DNA of 64,000 nucleotides. Source: Dipylidium caninum. Lineage: Eukaryota; Platyhelminthes; Cestoda; Cyclophyllidea; Dipylidiidae. This document shows, piece after piece, positions 10,571-22,900 of the stretch (the first letter of the stretch is position 1; each line of letters begins with the position of its first letter). The position numbers and the translations under genes were made by a program. The notes below the pieces were generated by a model. That model saw only the letters and a list, made by a program, of their open reading frames with translations, had not been told where the DNA came from and ran no database searches. The DNA is taken from positions 1-64,000 of the forward strand of contig QEYB01001214.1 of the NCBI GenBank assembly GCA_017562135.1, written 5' to 3'.

Positions 10571-13500
10571 TCCTCAGTCAACACCTCAGCTCCTTACGCC
10601 ACCCCTCGACATCGCTCAGAGGAGGCGCAGAAGACTACCTGTTTCACTTCCTGCCTCCAAACTGTTCAAATGTCTCATCTTTGTCTCTCTCTCTTCTTCC
10701 GCCGATGGTTTCGTGGCTGGTTCACGTCTACGGATTCAAACAGCCTCGAGGACGACTCGAACATTTGGCCTCGTGTGACATTCTCGGCAGCGAATTTCAC
10801 TGTTCCAGCACATGTATTTGCTGTGTGGACCATAGTGTAGTGCAACCGCCTCCACCACCGTTGACTACGCCGCTGCCACTTCAGTCTACTTAGGCCACAA
10901 CAAGGCAACCTGCTGACTGGATGCGCCTTAGCTGGATGGGGCAATGTGTTGTGGAACATTCGTTGAGCCAGACGGGATATAGACTTCATCACAAATTTCA
11001 CCAGGCGGGTGAGAAGAAGAAGAAGAAAAGTGTTACCTTGCAGCTGCTCTGCTCCCAAGCGAGCCCTAGACGAGGGTCATTACCTGGCTTCCTCGCCCCT
11101 TCCAGTTTCCTCCTTCCTCACGTTCAAGTCAACTGCACTAAATCGCGGTTCAATTAGGTGTGCGGCACCAAAAGACAAGTGGCCTAGGCGCTATTTTGGA
11201 TAGGGTGAGATCTGGTTTAGTTGCCGATTTTTCTTATTATAAACAGCTCCCATTTTCTAATGCAGAAGGCAATATGCGAGGTAAGTTGGAGACTGATGCG
11301 TGGGTCGTTTTAATCACAGAGAGGCGATGTGTATGATTTAACGTTGGATTAGGCTAAAAACATGGACCACATACAGCCGAGGTGGCAGTCAAGGTGCAAG
11401 TGTCTAGACAGCAACGAGCACACAATTCCATGACATTTGACAATGTAAAACATCTCTTTCATTTTGTAGATCTGCCAGTGATAAGGGAGGAGTGGAAGGG
11501 TGGAAGAAGGACTTTCAAACACTAGATGGGATCGACGAGGTTCAAACGTCGAACAAGGTCGGACACCACAACGCCAAAGCTTCCATTTCGGGGAGACAGA
11601 TCACTGGTCACTGTTCGCTTCGAAGACGCCTGAGAGTCCATTGTGGACTAAGACGCACTCACCGCCACGCCAAGTCAATTTCTTCACTTAATGGTTGAGT
11701 GGGAGGAGATTTTCTAGCAAATACACATGGTACAATGCGTGTTCATTGGTGCTGGTTCTGTGCGAAATGTTACGAATGTGGAATGGCGATAAGGAAGAAT
11801 TCGACGTGCGTTCGTGGAACTTCAACGATAAGAACGACAGTAGCCGCAACGGTCAAGCGGAGTAACGCCTAACCATTCTCTCTCTCCTCACCCCCCTCCC
11901 TCTCTTTCCCTTCCTCATTTGTGTTGTCTCCCGACACAGTCCTGCTGGATGACCTTTCGTTCCGTTAATGGCATCGCCGTCCGGTCGCGCGATCGGCCAG
12001 CGTGACGACGAAGACGTGAAGTTGCTGGGCTACAGAGGCTGGCCTTCAATTTCGTCAACTGTCTATGTCACGGGTCGTTGAGGAGGGCAGGTTGTGGCCT
12101 TCACTTTGGTCTGAAGCCGCGTCAGCGCTCTGAGCACATATTGGTCCCGTTGTAGTCTCTCGTCGTCAAGCTCGTCAAACCGGAGGTGGGATGAGCCGGA
12201 CGAAGAAAAACGCTGCTCGGTGGGCTTGTGTAGGCGAAGAGGTCTTCTCTCGACAAAAGAGCGCTGGCTTTGACCAGTTGTGCAGACCACAAATGTCCTT
12301 CTTCAATAAAAGTTAATGAATTGGCTTTGTGGGATGTCTTGCCTATAAGACCGTAAAAGACACTTTGGCGTTGGAGTAAACACTTGATAAGTTCAGACCA
12401 AATCGTTGGAACTAATTGATCTCGTAGGACTGCCTTCGTGTGGCACGGAAACAATGCGCAGTTTTCTCCTCGTCTTTGCTAGCCGGGCACTGGTTTGTAC
12501 TAGCGAAATCCTCTTTTCGTTACCCAACGCTAGATTGCTCCAAGATTACAGAACGAATGCAGACCGCTTAAAGATGAATAGAGGGAGGGGATGGCTTGGC
12601 TACTCGTTGTGTTGTCCTTGACGTTCCGCTGACGGTGGTTGCCGGCAGAAACCGAAGTGTGTTTGTGCGGCTTTTGTCTGATGCGACCTTCCATGCGAGC
12701 TGCTCTGGTTTCGACCGACCCTAAAATAGTTAAGTCGGGACTGGCGCTGAACCCGTTTTCACCAATCGACAGCGAGTGCAACGAGGCGCAGCAGGACTCA
12801 CTTCATTTTGCTGGACACAAATTTTGCTGTCTAGTAAACCACCGTCAACATTTCTGCTGTAAGGATAATAAGTCATGCTCCTTTCGATTGACAAAGACTT
12901 ACCTCGCTCTTACCGCAATGAGGAATGTACGCAGTCCCGCAACGGAAATGGTCCTCGTGAAGTCTTGAGAGAGGCGATTACTTCAACAACCTCCTTCAAT
13001 TCACCTCAACTGAAAAGTCCACTAACACCGATGATGACGACATGACCCACACTTGAATGGTGGCGGGGAGTGCAATGCAACCGTCGGCAAATCGAAACTT
13101 TGCGGTGTTCCTGAAATACCGAGTCACCTCGTTGCTGAGAGCCGCGGTCTGCTTACAAAGTCGAAAATAGCATCAGTATTTGGGAGATCTCCTGGTGTGT
13201 TTTGTATAATACGGAAAACTTTTTTTATTTTCCGATTTTATCTGGAGTGTGCATGTGGGGGGTAGATGACAGAGTGAGTGGTATGATTGCAAATCGGAAA
13301 AACATAATTCTGCCCGAATCGGATTCAAACAACATAATGACAACTTATACGCTGCTTGTTCTTCCTTTCGCCCTGATTTTGTTCGACAGAATATTATGCT
13401 ATCCAATGCACTACTGTCAACGTTTCTCTCGCTTTATAAAAGTGGAGTGCTGCGTTTGCGATTCCGTCTGCACTTAGGTCTGCGACGGTTAGATGGCAGC

Positions 13501-13980
13501 ATGAAGAGGAGAGTGCAGTTTGGTGGCGACAAAGAGTGTCAATGAGAAAGAAAAGCAATTTGTGTTGTGACACTTTGTGATCATGTCGAATCGACACAAG
13601 CCGCATCGCTTTATCTTTGCACTGAGGAATTTGGTTCCCAAACTTTAAGCTGTCCAGATCGGCTACACTGTTTTCCCTGATACCGGCAACAAATTTTATT
13701 TACCTTATTCCACACGGCTCGAAAGGTGAGACAATTTTTATATGGGCGGGAGAGCCTCGCGACTGTTTCTGAGGCTTCTGTTCTCAAACCTTCTTCTAAA
13801 TGTAGTACACTCTCACTCTCCCTCTTTTATGCGCCTCGTGATTGTGGTGTCAGTCCCGCGATGATATCGGCGTGCGACTTTTCCTCGGGCATTGAGGTGG
13901 TCATCAAAAGGAGCCGGCGTCATCTCACTTGTGATTGTGCATTCGTCGATGCAACGTCAGTAAAGTAGACTTGAAGCTGA
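10571..13980. other. Intergenic, no confident gene
   Basis: Scattered short frames occur on both strands. The minus-strand frame 12063-12290 has a protein-like acidic/basic segment (FDELDDERLQRDQYVLRAL), but no clear splice sites or homology, so it is not called as a gene. Confidence 0.4.
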
Positions 13981-13983
13981 ACA

Positions 13984-14290
13984 TCAGCAGGTAGTCCTCA
14001 TTGGTGGCAGCCTCCAAATGCCAAAAGTTCCACGTCGGCGAGAATTTGCTGCACACGCCACACGGTTGCATTGCCGTAAAAAGCAAGGAATAGGGAATTC
14101 GCCAGAGTCAATGCCTTCGCCGGTGGCGTCAAGACCTGATACCTCGAAAACTGTTCTCTTGCCAAAAGTATTTAGCTCGCCACTGGTCAGTTGCCCCACA
14201 AACTTCTCTACACATGGCCTCACCGACACCTTGACTTTCCCCTCCGCTAACCATCTTCACATTCCGTCACTTCTCCACGCCAAAATGCTC
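13984..14290 (-). CDS. Possible minus-strand coding fragment, unknown
   Basis: An open minus-strand frame, entered upstream of its first listed GTG, encodes about 90 residues. It has balanced composition and includes EKFVGQLTSGELNTFGKRTV and several cysteines. There is no ATG at a useful place, no recognised domain and no strong flanking splice site. It may be an exon, a decayed pseudogene or chance; I keep it only because the composition is better than that of neighbouring frames. Confidence 0.15.
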
Positions 14291-14299
14291 TCAGTTACC

Positions 14300-16945
14300 A
14301 TTTATTCCCCCTTTTTCCTCACTACAGGCTTTTCTGCCTCCAGATGAATTAGATTGACATCTACTTTCCTGCCTTCCTCTTCGGTCACAAAGCCAATGAA
14401 TAAAGGCAATCACCAGATGTCAGCCTTGCCAAGTTGCTGTCATTTACTGGAACTCTGTTGCCTAAAATTTGCTGTACTCAGTGTCTACGCCATGACAGGT
14501 GGCATTGTGGTTGAACAGCGAAAGATATTCGAACCAAGTTACCTGCATATGTGCTTCTGTGTCGTGAAGAAGCGGCCTTCTCCTCAGCATAGTGTGAGGG
14601 GTTGGTGGTTGGAAGGAATGGAATAGGATGGAATGGAAAGCATTTAGTTTAAGTGTGTTAGAATCAAATAACAGAGTCAATCACTCCGAAGTGTTCGGGA
14701 AGAGGATATCGATGCGCAATAAATGGGGACTTGTCAGGAGGAGGACATTTAAAACCGAAATGCAGGTTAAGCTGAAATAGGCGTCAAAGCCAAAATATTA
14801 GAAATCTCATCGTGGAATAATGACGCGTCCCCTTTGCCCTCTGCAAACTGGAGCCTGGTTATTTCTGAATGTTCGTAATCAGAGGAGAATAAGGTTATTT
14901 GGACTACATTAACGCTACTCACATTCAGCAGCTACTTCGCTAATTCGACGTATTCTGTGCATTGCAGCATTAGCGGATTAAGGAAAAAGTACACCATTTC
15001 GTGTCGGAATAGGTGCCCTTCTCGATGAAAGTCATCGTTTCTTATAGTCCTATCGCTTTTGCCATCGCCATCGTTGTCTTTGTCAAACACAGAGACGGCA
15101 GTTCATGTGGCATAGGGTCGTCCATACGGCGGTGGCATCGCGGACAATTCACGACTGGGTGAACTTGAAGAGGCACTAATTGCGTCCATTAGACCTCCCT
15201 CCACGTACACATCCCATTCAATGTATTAGCCCAAGCCGGCTAAGATTTTCAACGTACGCGGACACTGTAATGTCCGCAATAATGCTTAAGACACTTCGCG
15301 TCATGGTGCCCCGGCTCGGACATCAGACGTCTTCGGATTGGTGCCCCGGCTCGGACATCAGACGTCTTCGGATCGGCAGTAGTTCACGTAGCCAGAACAG
15401 TAGAAAAGATCTTTATATTAGTGCCTAGACTTGACTTTCAAGTCCTAACATGCCCCTTTGCTACCTCCGACTAAGAGATAAGACGGGGAGTAAGATACTG
15501 CCCCAATATCTCCGAGTGGCAAGTTTTCCACATATTAATGTCTGGAAGCGAATTGCAGAGTATTTTAAATGTGTGATTTAAAATTGCTTCAACATGCGGT
15601 GTCTTTGCGTTCTTTGGCAGTAAATGGGGGGCAAGGTGTTCTAGTGGGAAGAGAGCGGCCTTAAACATTTCCCACTTGGAAATAATACAAGCGTCTCGAG
15701 TTCTGCCATGCGGGATAAAAAGTTACATGCCTCCTCTTCTTCTTCATTGCGCCATTCGCATTACCGACCGAATATAACATTTGTCAATTTGTATGGAGCC
15801 AGTGGAATTTGTCCCAAGGCAATTGAGCTCACATTCAAATTGTTGACTTGCCTCTCGGTCCTCCATAAACGACTCCGACTTTTGTCTCAAGTGGACCAAA
15901 TTCCAAATCATAGAAACGACGTTGCGTATTCCTCTCTGTAGGTGCATGAGGTGGTGTTTCCTTCGTCCTGTGGATGGGGTCATCAAATTGACTTGAGACG
16001 AAGTCCTACCGACCGATTGAAGTCAGCATCTTCGTGGACAGAAGACGCCGCACATGGTAAGAGCGTGCACAAATGCACTGGTAAAAAGCTCAATTTTTAA
16101 TGGAGTGTACGGGTTTCTGTGACACCGACTGACTGTTCGCAGGAGTAGATTTGGTCAGAGTTGGTACAACTTCATATGTTGGACAAAAGCTGAATAACAT
16201 TCTTACCTATGTGCTAAAAGTAAGAGTATTTCAAATCTCTACCGACTACTTCCGTCACTCGATGTGAACGGCTAGTGATACGGGCTGCCAAGCCATCCCG
16301 TTTTTATTAAATTCTTAGTAGTTTCGATACGTTTTTTTAGAATTCATTGGGATTTTGTGATTATGAAGAAAATTCCTCAATGTAGGCATTTTAGTTCTGA
16401 AACGATTCATTACCCTGTGGCGCTTTTGGTCTCCAACACTTGCACAATCCTCTACCAGTCAAGCATTAGGTTATTAGCACAAATTTTTGTGGGAGAGCAC
16501 AGCTTTGTGCACGAAAACTTGTGCCCTGGTTGCGAGGAGGAGGCGACAACGATGCCTTGTATCTATGTGGCACTGAAGACAACCCTATGTGCAAAATAGG
16601 CACCAAATATTTGGCACCAAATTCACAAGTGTTACTCCACTACTGAGGCGTCTTTGCTTGGATTATTAAGACAAGTCACTCCTCCAAGTCCTTTCCAGGT
16701 GAGACGTTTGAAATACTGACAACAATCGAGGCAAGAGGCAAGTAGTTGAGAAAGCAACTATTCGCCCGCACAAAGCCACCATGCAAGAAAGGCAGGAGGC
16801 AGTTGTGAATACAAACTGCGGTACTTCGAATGTATGAAAATCCTTTCTGTGGGCAAAAATATACAAAAATCTTCGCAAAGTACGGGGAAGTAGACCGGGG
16901 ATCGTGAGATCATTGAGTCTTCGCCTTCTCTCCACATTCTCCTCC
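14300..16945. other. Intergenic with a 35-bp tandem duplication
   Basis: No gene recognised. It holds the exact 35-bp tandem repeat listed separately and lies just beyond the 3' end of the minus-strand gene that stops at 16946. Confidence 0.5.
15304..15373. repeat. Exact 2 x 35 bp tandem duplication
   Basis: The unit beginning tggtgccccggctcggaca and ending cttcggat occurs twice, head to tail, at 15304-15338 and 15339-15373 with no mismatch. Perfect identity implies a recent duplication, or a small assembly stutter. Confidence 0.95.
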
Positions 16946-19900
16946 TCAGCTTCCTTCCGGTCCAAGGGGTGACCATATTTGAACTTCGTTAGCGTAGAGC
17001 AAATCAAAGATCTCTAAATAGTGAAAGAATACAAACCATTCAGTATGGTGTGGTATAGTGGTGGTGATGATGGTGGAGGAGAGTAGCATATGCAATAGTG
17101 GTGTAATTTTCAAACTCTGATGACTGAGCTTGTCGAAGAAGTGTGGTCAAGGGAAGGGAATGAAGAACGCCACATGGATTTGGTCTTCTGAACTTCTGCG
17201 GAATTGCCATCTACGCTCTGATAAAACCCGCTTTTCATCCTGCCCACAGACATGGCTAACACAGCAAGTGGAATTGTCAGTCGAATGTGTTGCTGAGGGC
17301 ATTTGACTTCACGGCTAAACTATCTAACTGCTATCTTTAATCTTCTTCGGGCTGCCCCGTCCAGCACCTCGGCTAGCGGCATTGTATTATGGACTTTAAA
17401 CTACCCTAGACGGTATTGCCCCATCCATGCTTCGAGCGTGTGGATTGATAGGCCTGCAAAAGCTTGAGTCCGGGTAAACTCCACATACTCTTTCGCCTCT
17501 AATCACCGTCTACTGCATAACTGGTCGGCATTATCGGGACGTTTGGTGTGTAACATCAAGTTGTCAGCGCATTTGAACTCTTAATTAACGTGTAGAATGC
17601 GAATTTGCCGTAAAGGGAATTACGGACATCAGCCTGACAGACGTGGAAGTAGCCATTGTGATGAGGGGATCTCACCTGCGGAATGAGGCTAGGTGAGGCG
17701 AATGGCTGAGGTAGTTGAGGCTAGGGAAGGGTGAGAATGCAGCCTACCTTGAAAGTTGCCCTCAAGTAGTCGAATGCTGCGCAGAGAGCTGGCGATGGCG
17801 GGGTGCATCCCGGTGGGTTTGCCTTTGCTCGTGGCGCCCACTTCCTCATCCACGTAAATATCGTCGCCGGGTGAGCAGTAGCCCATCTCCGAGTAGTCAC
17901 GCCTTTCATCCAAAGAAGCAAAAGAGCAAATCCGTTTCAGCCAACTCTGTAGTTGCCTTCCAAGACCTCCAAGTATAATGCTTTATTTAATATTTTATGT
18001 TGGGGTGAGACCTTTCTACCCACGCTACTCCAGTGAAATATTTCGAAGAAACTGACTCTTTCACACGGTTGTCAATGGAGTGTAATTGGTAAGACTTAAA
18101 ACGGCAAAAACAAAGAAGAATTAAACCTATGGATGGATCACATCTCGCCAAGAAATGCAAGGAAATCTGTGGAATAAGAGGCGTGTAGACAGAATGGTTT
18201 TGTTCATAGTCATGCTGCTCGCGAATTTCGATAGTTAGCCGGACCATTGTGAAAAGGAACTCCATAGACAGTTGCTAGGCAAACAGGTCGACTGCAACAC
18301 CAAACCAAGGCAAGTTTCATCCGAGCTGTGAGAATGCGAAGATCAGTTGGAGCGCCCCGTAGCGTTATGCGCACGAAAACGGCGTCCTCTTCAATTAACC
18401 GATGTTTTAATGCCTCATCTGAAAATAAATCATCTGCCTATTTCAGAGTAATCTTCGCTCTGAGTATCATTTACCTACCTCTTAACAAACCTTTTTGACG
18501 CGATCCGCACCTACTTAAGTGCACCTGCTCAACCTGCATTCGACCATAACTTTGTACGAGTTAAACAGCCACAGACTTTTGTGATATTTCCTGAAACAAC
18601 GATTCCTCGTGTCTTTGAGAGCCGCTACCTACTTAAGTCAAAAGCCTCGTCGATGCACGGAGATGAGTGGATGTTTACGAAGAAGACGGGGTGCACTACA
18701 CCGGTTAACTGCGGTGTTGGCGAGCTCGATCTTGTCGGTTGCACGGTCAAGTGACCCCAGCCGATTCGACATTTCGAAATGGCATAAGAATAGGGCGATC
18801 GCGGGTGCGGACGCCAAGGCGTGACCGGACTTTGGAAAGAGGCGTGCGAGTTGTAAACACATGATGTAAAGTACTTACTCCACTAATTTCCGAAGGTGAA
18901 CCACGTGTTGAGCCAGTCCTTCCAATTTGCGACGAATCATTTCAACCATCTCGGGAGGATATTTCTCAAAAGGAAACGGTTTTGTGCGAGTTATGAGAAC
19001 TTGACCGTGAAAATTTCGTTTCAATAGATATTACAAACTCCTATGCGAGATGTCTATTATGGGAGAGGCGAAAATCTTTTTCAATGTGGCGTAGTCTAGA
19101 TCACTCTTAATGTCTCAGATGGATAGGCTCTTTGAATAACCGGTGCGTTTGAAGGTACAGGCGCATTACGCGCCTACTTTACCCTCAAGCACAATGCCCA
19201 TAAAATTATATCGACTTACTTCTGAATTTTCACTAGTGGACGTAGAGTCTTTCATTCTCGTCTTCCGACGCTCGCTCCGTGCTCGACCCAAAGGCGAAGT
19301 CGTGGTGCCACGCCGGTGGCCCTCTCCATTTCTTCCCAAGTTCCCCGAGTTCTACACAGATCCATAAAGAATAAACACTCTTGAAAGTTAAACAAAGACG
19401 CTAACAAAGTAGTGTACTCTTGGTGGTCCAGGGAACTAAATATGATCAACCGCCTTTAATGAAATGCCTTTTACAAATAGACTTCACCAGGTGACCAGAG
19501 GCGGTAATGGAATTGTCCTTTTCGTCCCATTTTGTCCTAACTCCTAACTGCATGAAGTCAAATAATGCTAGGCGTGTGTGGAGCGAACGTCCGACTGGAA
19601 GGAGGACACCACTACACCGCGTTGCTACCTAACAGGCGCAGACATGTACACGTCGTTATACTTGTGCTAGACTTGTTCGCAAGTGGACGAAGAAGGGTTA
19701 AGACGTCTGGGTTTTTGCACCTGGCAAATTTTCAACTGCATTTGTGACTGCGAAGAGTACACATGTCCACCTAACCTTGATAAACTGCATGCTCGTCAGT
19801 CAAGTATGTCACGGGCATTTTGAAGAGAAAGGGAGATGCTGGCAGGCAACGAAGCCCGTTTAAGATTAATATTCCTCCTGACACACTGTTTGTTGGTTAC

Positions 19901-22900
19901 AAAGCCAAGTAACTAAGGCACAAGTCACCTCCTTGCCCCATTCCGTTTCCGTGCCATCCTCCGCCACCCGAGCGTTGGCTATCACTTACACGTAGAAATG
20001 CGAAATTAAATGTAACCCTATTGCGAACTGAGCAATCTTATCTCATGGAAATTTGAGACAAGTTAGGTGAGCCTTACAGCTCCAGCCTAGTGGCTGACCC
20101 GTCATCCATCGCCATATCATTCAGACAGCCTTTCTACCATTCTCGGGGGGATTCAGGCCCCATCTGACGTTGCACGCGGTGACGCTATCTCTAGAGGAGA
20201 CACGATGAGGGCTACCCTTTTGGGGGGAAATTACTATTGATTATCTCCTAGATAGGAGTTAGGCCTGTCGTTCCTGAAAAGGGTTTAACTGTCGGAGTCG
20301 AATAGGTGCTGGCGACGGCAGTGATTTTTAGTCATGAAAAGAACAAGTCGATTAATGCACCGCTTCCGTTCCGCTTTCCAGTTTGCCGGCGCTGAGACTA
20401 GAGGATAGTGTGGAATGAATTGCTAAAGGCAAGTGCGAAGTTGTACAACACCGTCATCTGCTGTCGTTGAAGCTCAATGAAGTAAGGGCCACTCAGAACA
20501 CGTCAGTTGATTGCAGTCCTCGATCATCGCGCTAATCCACTCGCATTTTCCTCTCCTCACAAAGGCTTCTACCCCAGCTCTCCACTCAACTGTCTGCTCA
20601 GTCTTCGCAATCCCTTTAAATGTATTTTCCTGATTCAGTTTGAGGAGGCGCCGATGTTTCAACTAACTGTTTACCTGCGGAGGGGAAGAAAGGTGTGTCG
20701 AGTCGTCGCATCCGTCCGCTTACCTGATTCCAAAGCGTCCGAGAAGAGGATGACGCTTCCAAACTTCTATTCGTCTTAAATGTTGCCCGCTTTTTCCATG
20801 GGGAGTCGGGGAAGGCTTGCTGCCTCGTCAATTTCGGCCTCGTCTGCGCTGCAGTCTCCCCATTGCACGTGGGGACGGGCCTGTCATTGCCTTTCCCAGT
20901 GCTACGGGAATTTTCTGAAAGAAAATGAATATATTTTAATACAAAAATGAAACATTCTTCAAATGTCAGGCGAGAAACCAAGGCCTGAGGAGCCAGCCTG
21001 TTCATATTAGCTCTGCTGAAGTTTTTAACACGGCTTCATAGATGGAAATTGTTCCAATGGCCAGTGCATTTCGAGGTTTCCCACCCCTTCTGGTGCGTGC
21101 ATTTCTTCTAGACGTAGTGGCTCAGCGGGATGCCAAAGCAAAAAATGAGTTTCCTGCCGCTCATTCATTAGGTGTTAAAATTGAGTGGCGTGGCGGCAAG
21201 TGTACAGCTTGGAGGGAAGAGACAGAGCAAGTTAAGAACCCACATGTCCGCGATTCACACTTCATCAAGTCTCACTCACCAGCCTCCTTCATCTTGGCTT
21301 TGACACGTTCTTTGGCGACAGAGGCCTGAGGATCGTACTCCAGGCGCCTTTGAAGCGCCCTCTGACTAGTAGTCTGTCTGTCCGAAATAGAATCTGTAGC
21401 TTTGTAGAGTCGACTCTTGTGCGCCGTTTGAGCCTCGGGAGAGCCTTGTCTAGTTTTTGAGATTCTTCCGTCTTGCCTTCTAATGGTCTCCTTTTTGTTA
21501 AAAGTACTGCAAAATGAGAAGATAGTGCTTGTTAACAGCTGTCAATGAATAATTTTTAGTCTTGGTGCTGCCATCTTTGTGGAAGGGGAGAAAGGGGGGA
21601 GAGAGTCTGCCAGGACTTAAGTGAAAAGGGCCATCTTGTATCTAACATCTCGCTTGAGCTTCTCGTGAGGCCTTTGGCGATTGGGCCAATTCAAAGAGAT
21701 CTCTATCGCGAAAAGTTCTAAATGTGTATTCATCATCCTAGGCTATTCGATAGACCCGCGGTCGGAGCTCCCTAGTTGCGTAGCGTCGCGGATTTAACTT
21801 TCTCTGGCCAACCCACAAGGCCTTCGTAAATGCTCTAATGTATGAACAGCTCGATTTCGACGTTAATGATGATCTAAGTAGTCTAGCATAGAACTGGAAC
21901 GCTCCCAGGGACATCGACGAAACGAGAGAGTGAGCGGCTCAAGAAACTTCTCTATTCAAGCTATTCACGCATGGATATTACTCGTGCTTTTGTGGTTGTC
22001 GTTGTTATCCGCCGAGGCGACAATCTCGCGACGTAAGGTCATCACTTCGGATGCGACATCGTTGACATTTAATAGCTGATTGGACTTGAAGAAGGGGTGT
22101 TTTGCTCAACTCCGTTTCGACGAACACATTCAGCAGCATAGGGTGATAACCGTTTGTCACCCACGTTTTAAGTCTAAGCTGGAATGAAATTTCGCCCATC
22201 TTCCCGTTTTGACCAAAAACGTCATCGTCTTTTTAATTAAAACATAGAAGCTATTTTGAACGGAAAATTGTCAACTTACTCGGATGTTGTCTTATCCACA
22301 ATATTGCCTACGATGCTTCTTGTCTTGGTGCCACGATTCGGGAAGCTGGCGCCCTCCTTCAAGCCGCCTTTGTTGGTATTTGATTTGAGCCTGAGGGAGG
22401 AGGAAGCTGGAAGGGGCGAGTAGTTATGGTAGTGATCCTCGTCCAAGCGGGGACTGGGGAGGTGAGCAGTTTCGAGAAAACCTTTCTTCTCACTCGTGCG
22501 TGTGGAATTCGTTGCATAGTTGGAATGAGTCTGTTGCAAATGCAGCCATTTCACATCCGACTCTGTTTCGAAGACATCGTGGAGGGAGGAGAGAAGTTCT
22601 CCGTCGGTCGAAGAGTTCGCCTCACAATTGCTATCGCTCTGAAAGTGATTCAAGGCTAATGAGCTATAACACCACTTCCATTGTGGTGAGGTGCTATCCT
22701 TGCTGGCTGAACGAAAGTCCCAGACAACATAGCCTCATCTGCCAAGTCGTATTATTCCGGAGGTAGCCCTGTTGTGGCTTTAGTTGACAGAAGTAGTAAC
22801 AGTTTATGCGACGATGGTAGGGCCGGTTGCACTACTCTTAGATACAATTCGGAATTGCATGTGGTTGCTAAAGTGAAATTCACTGCTCTCATTCTTACAC

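Noticed and set aside
14450..14560. tRNA-like B box (GGTTCGAAT on the minus strand)
   Set aside because: No A box at a suitable distance and no cloverleaf could be drawn.
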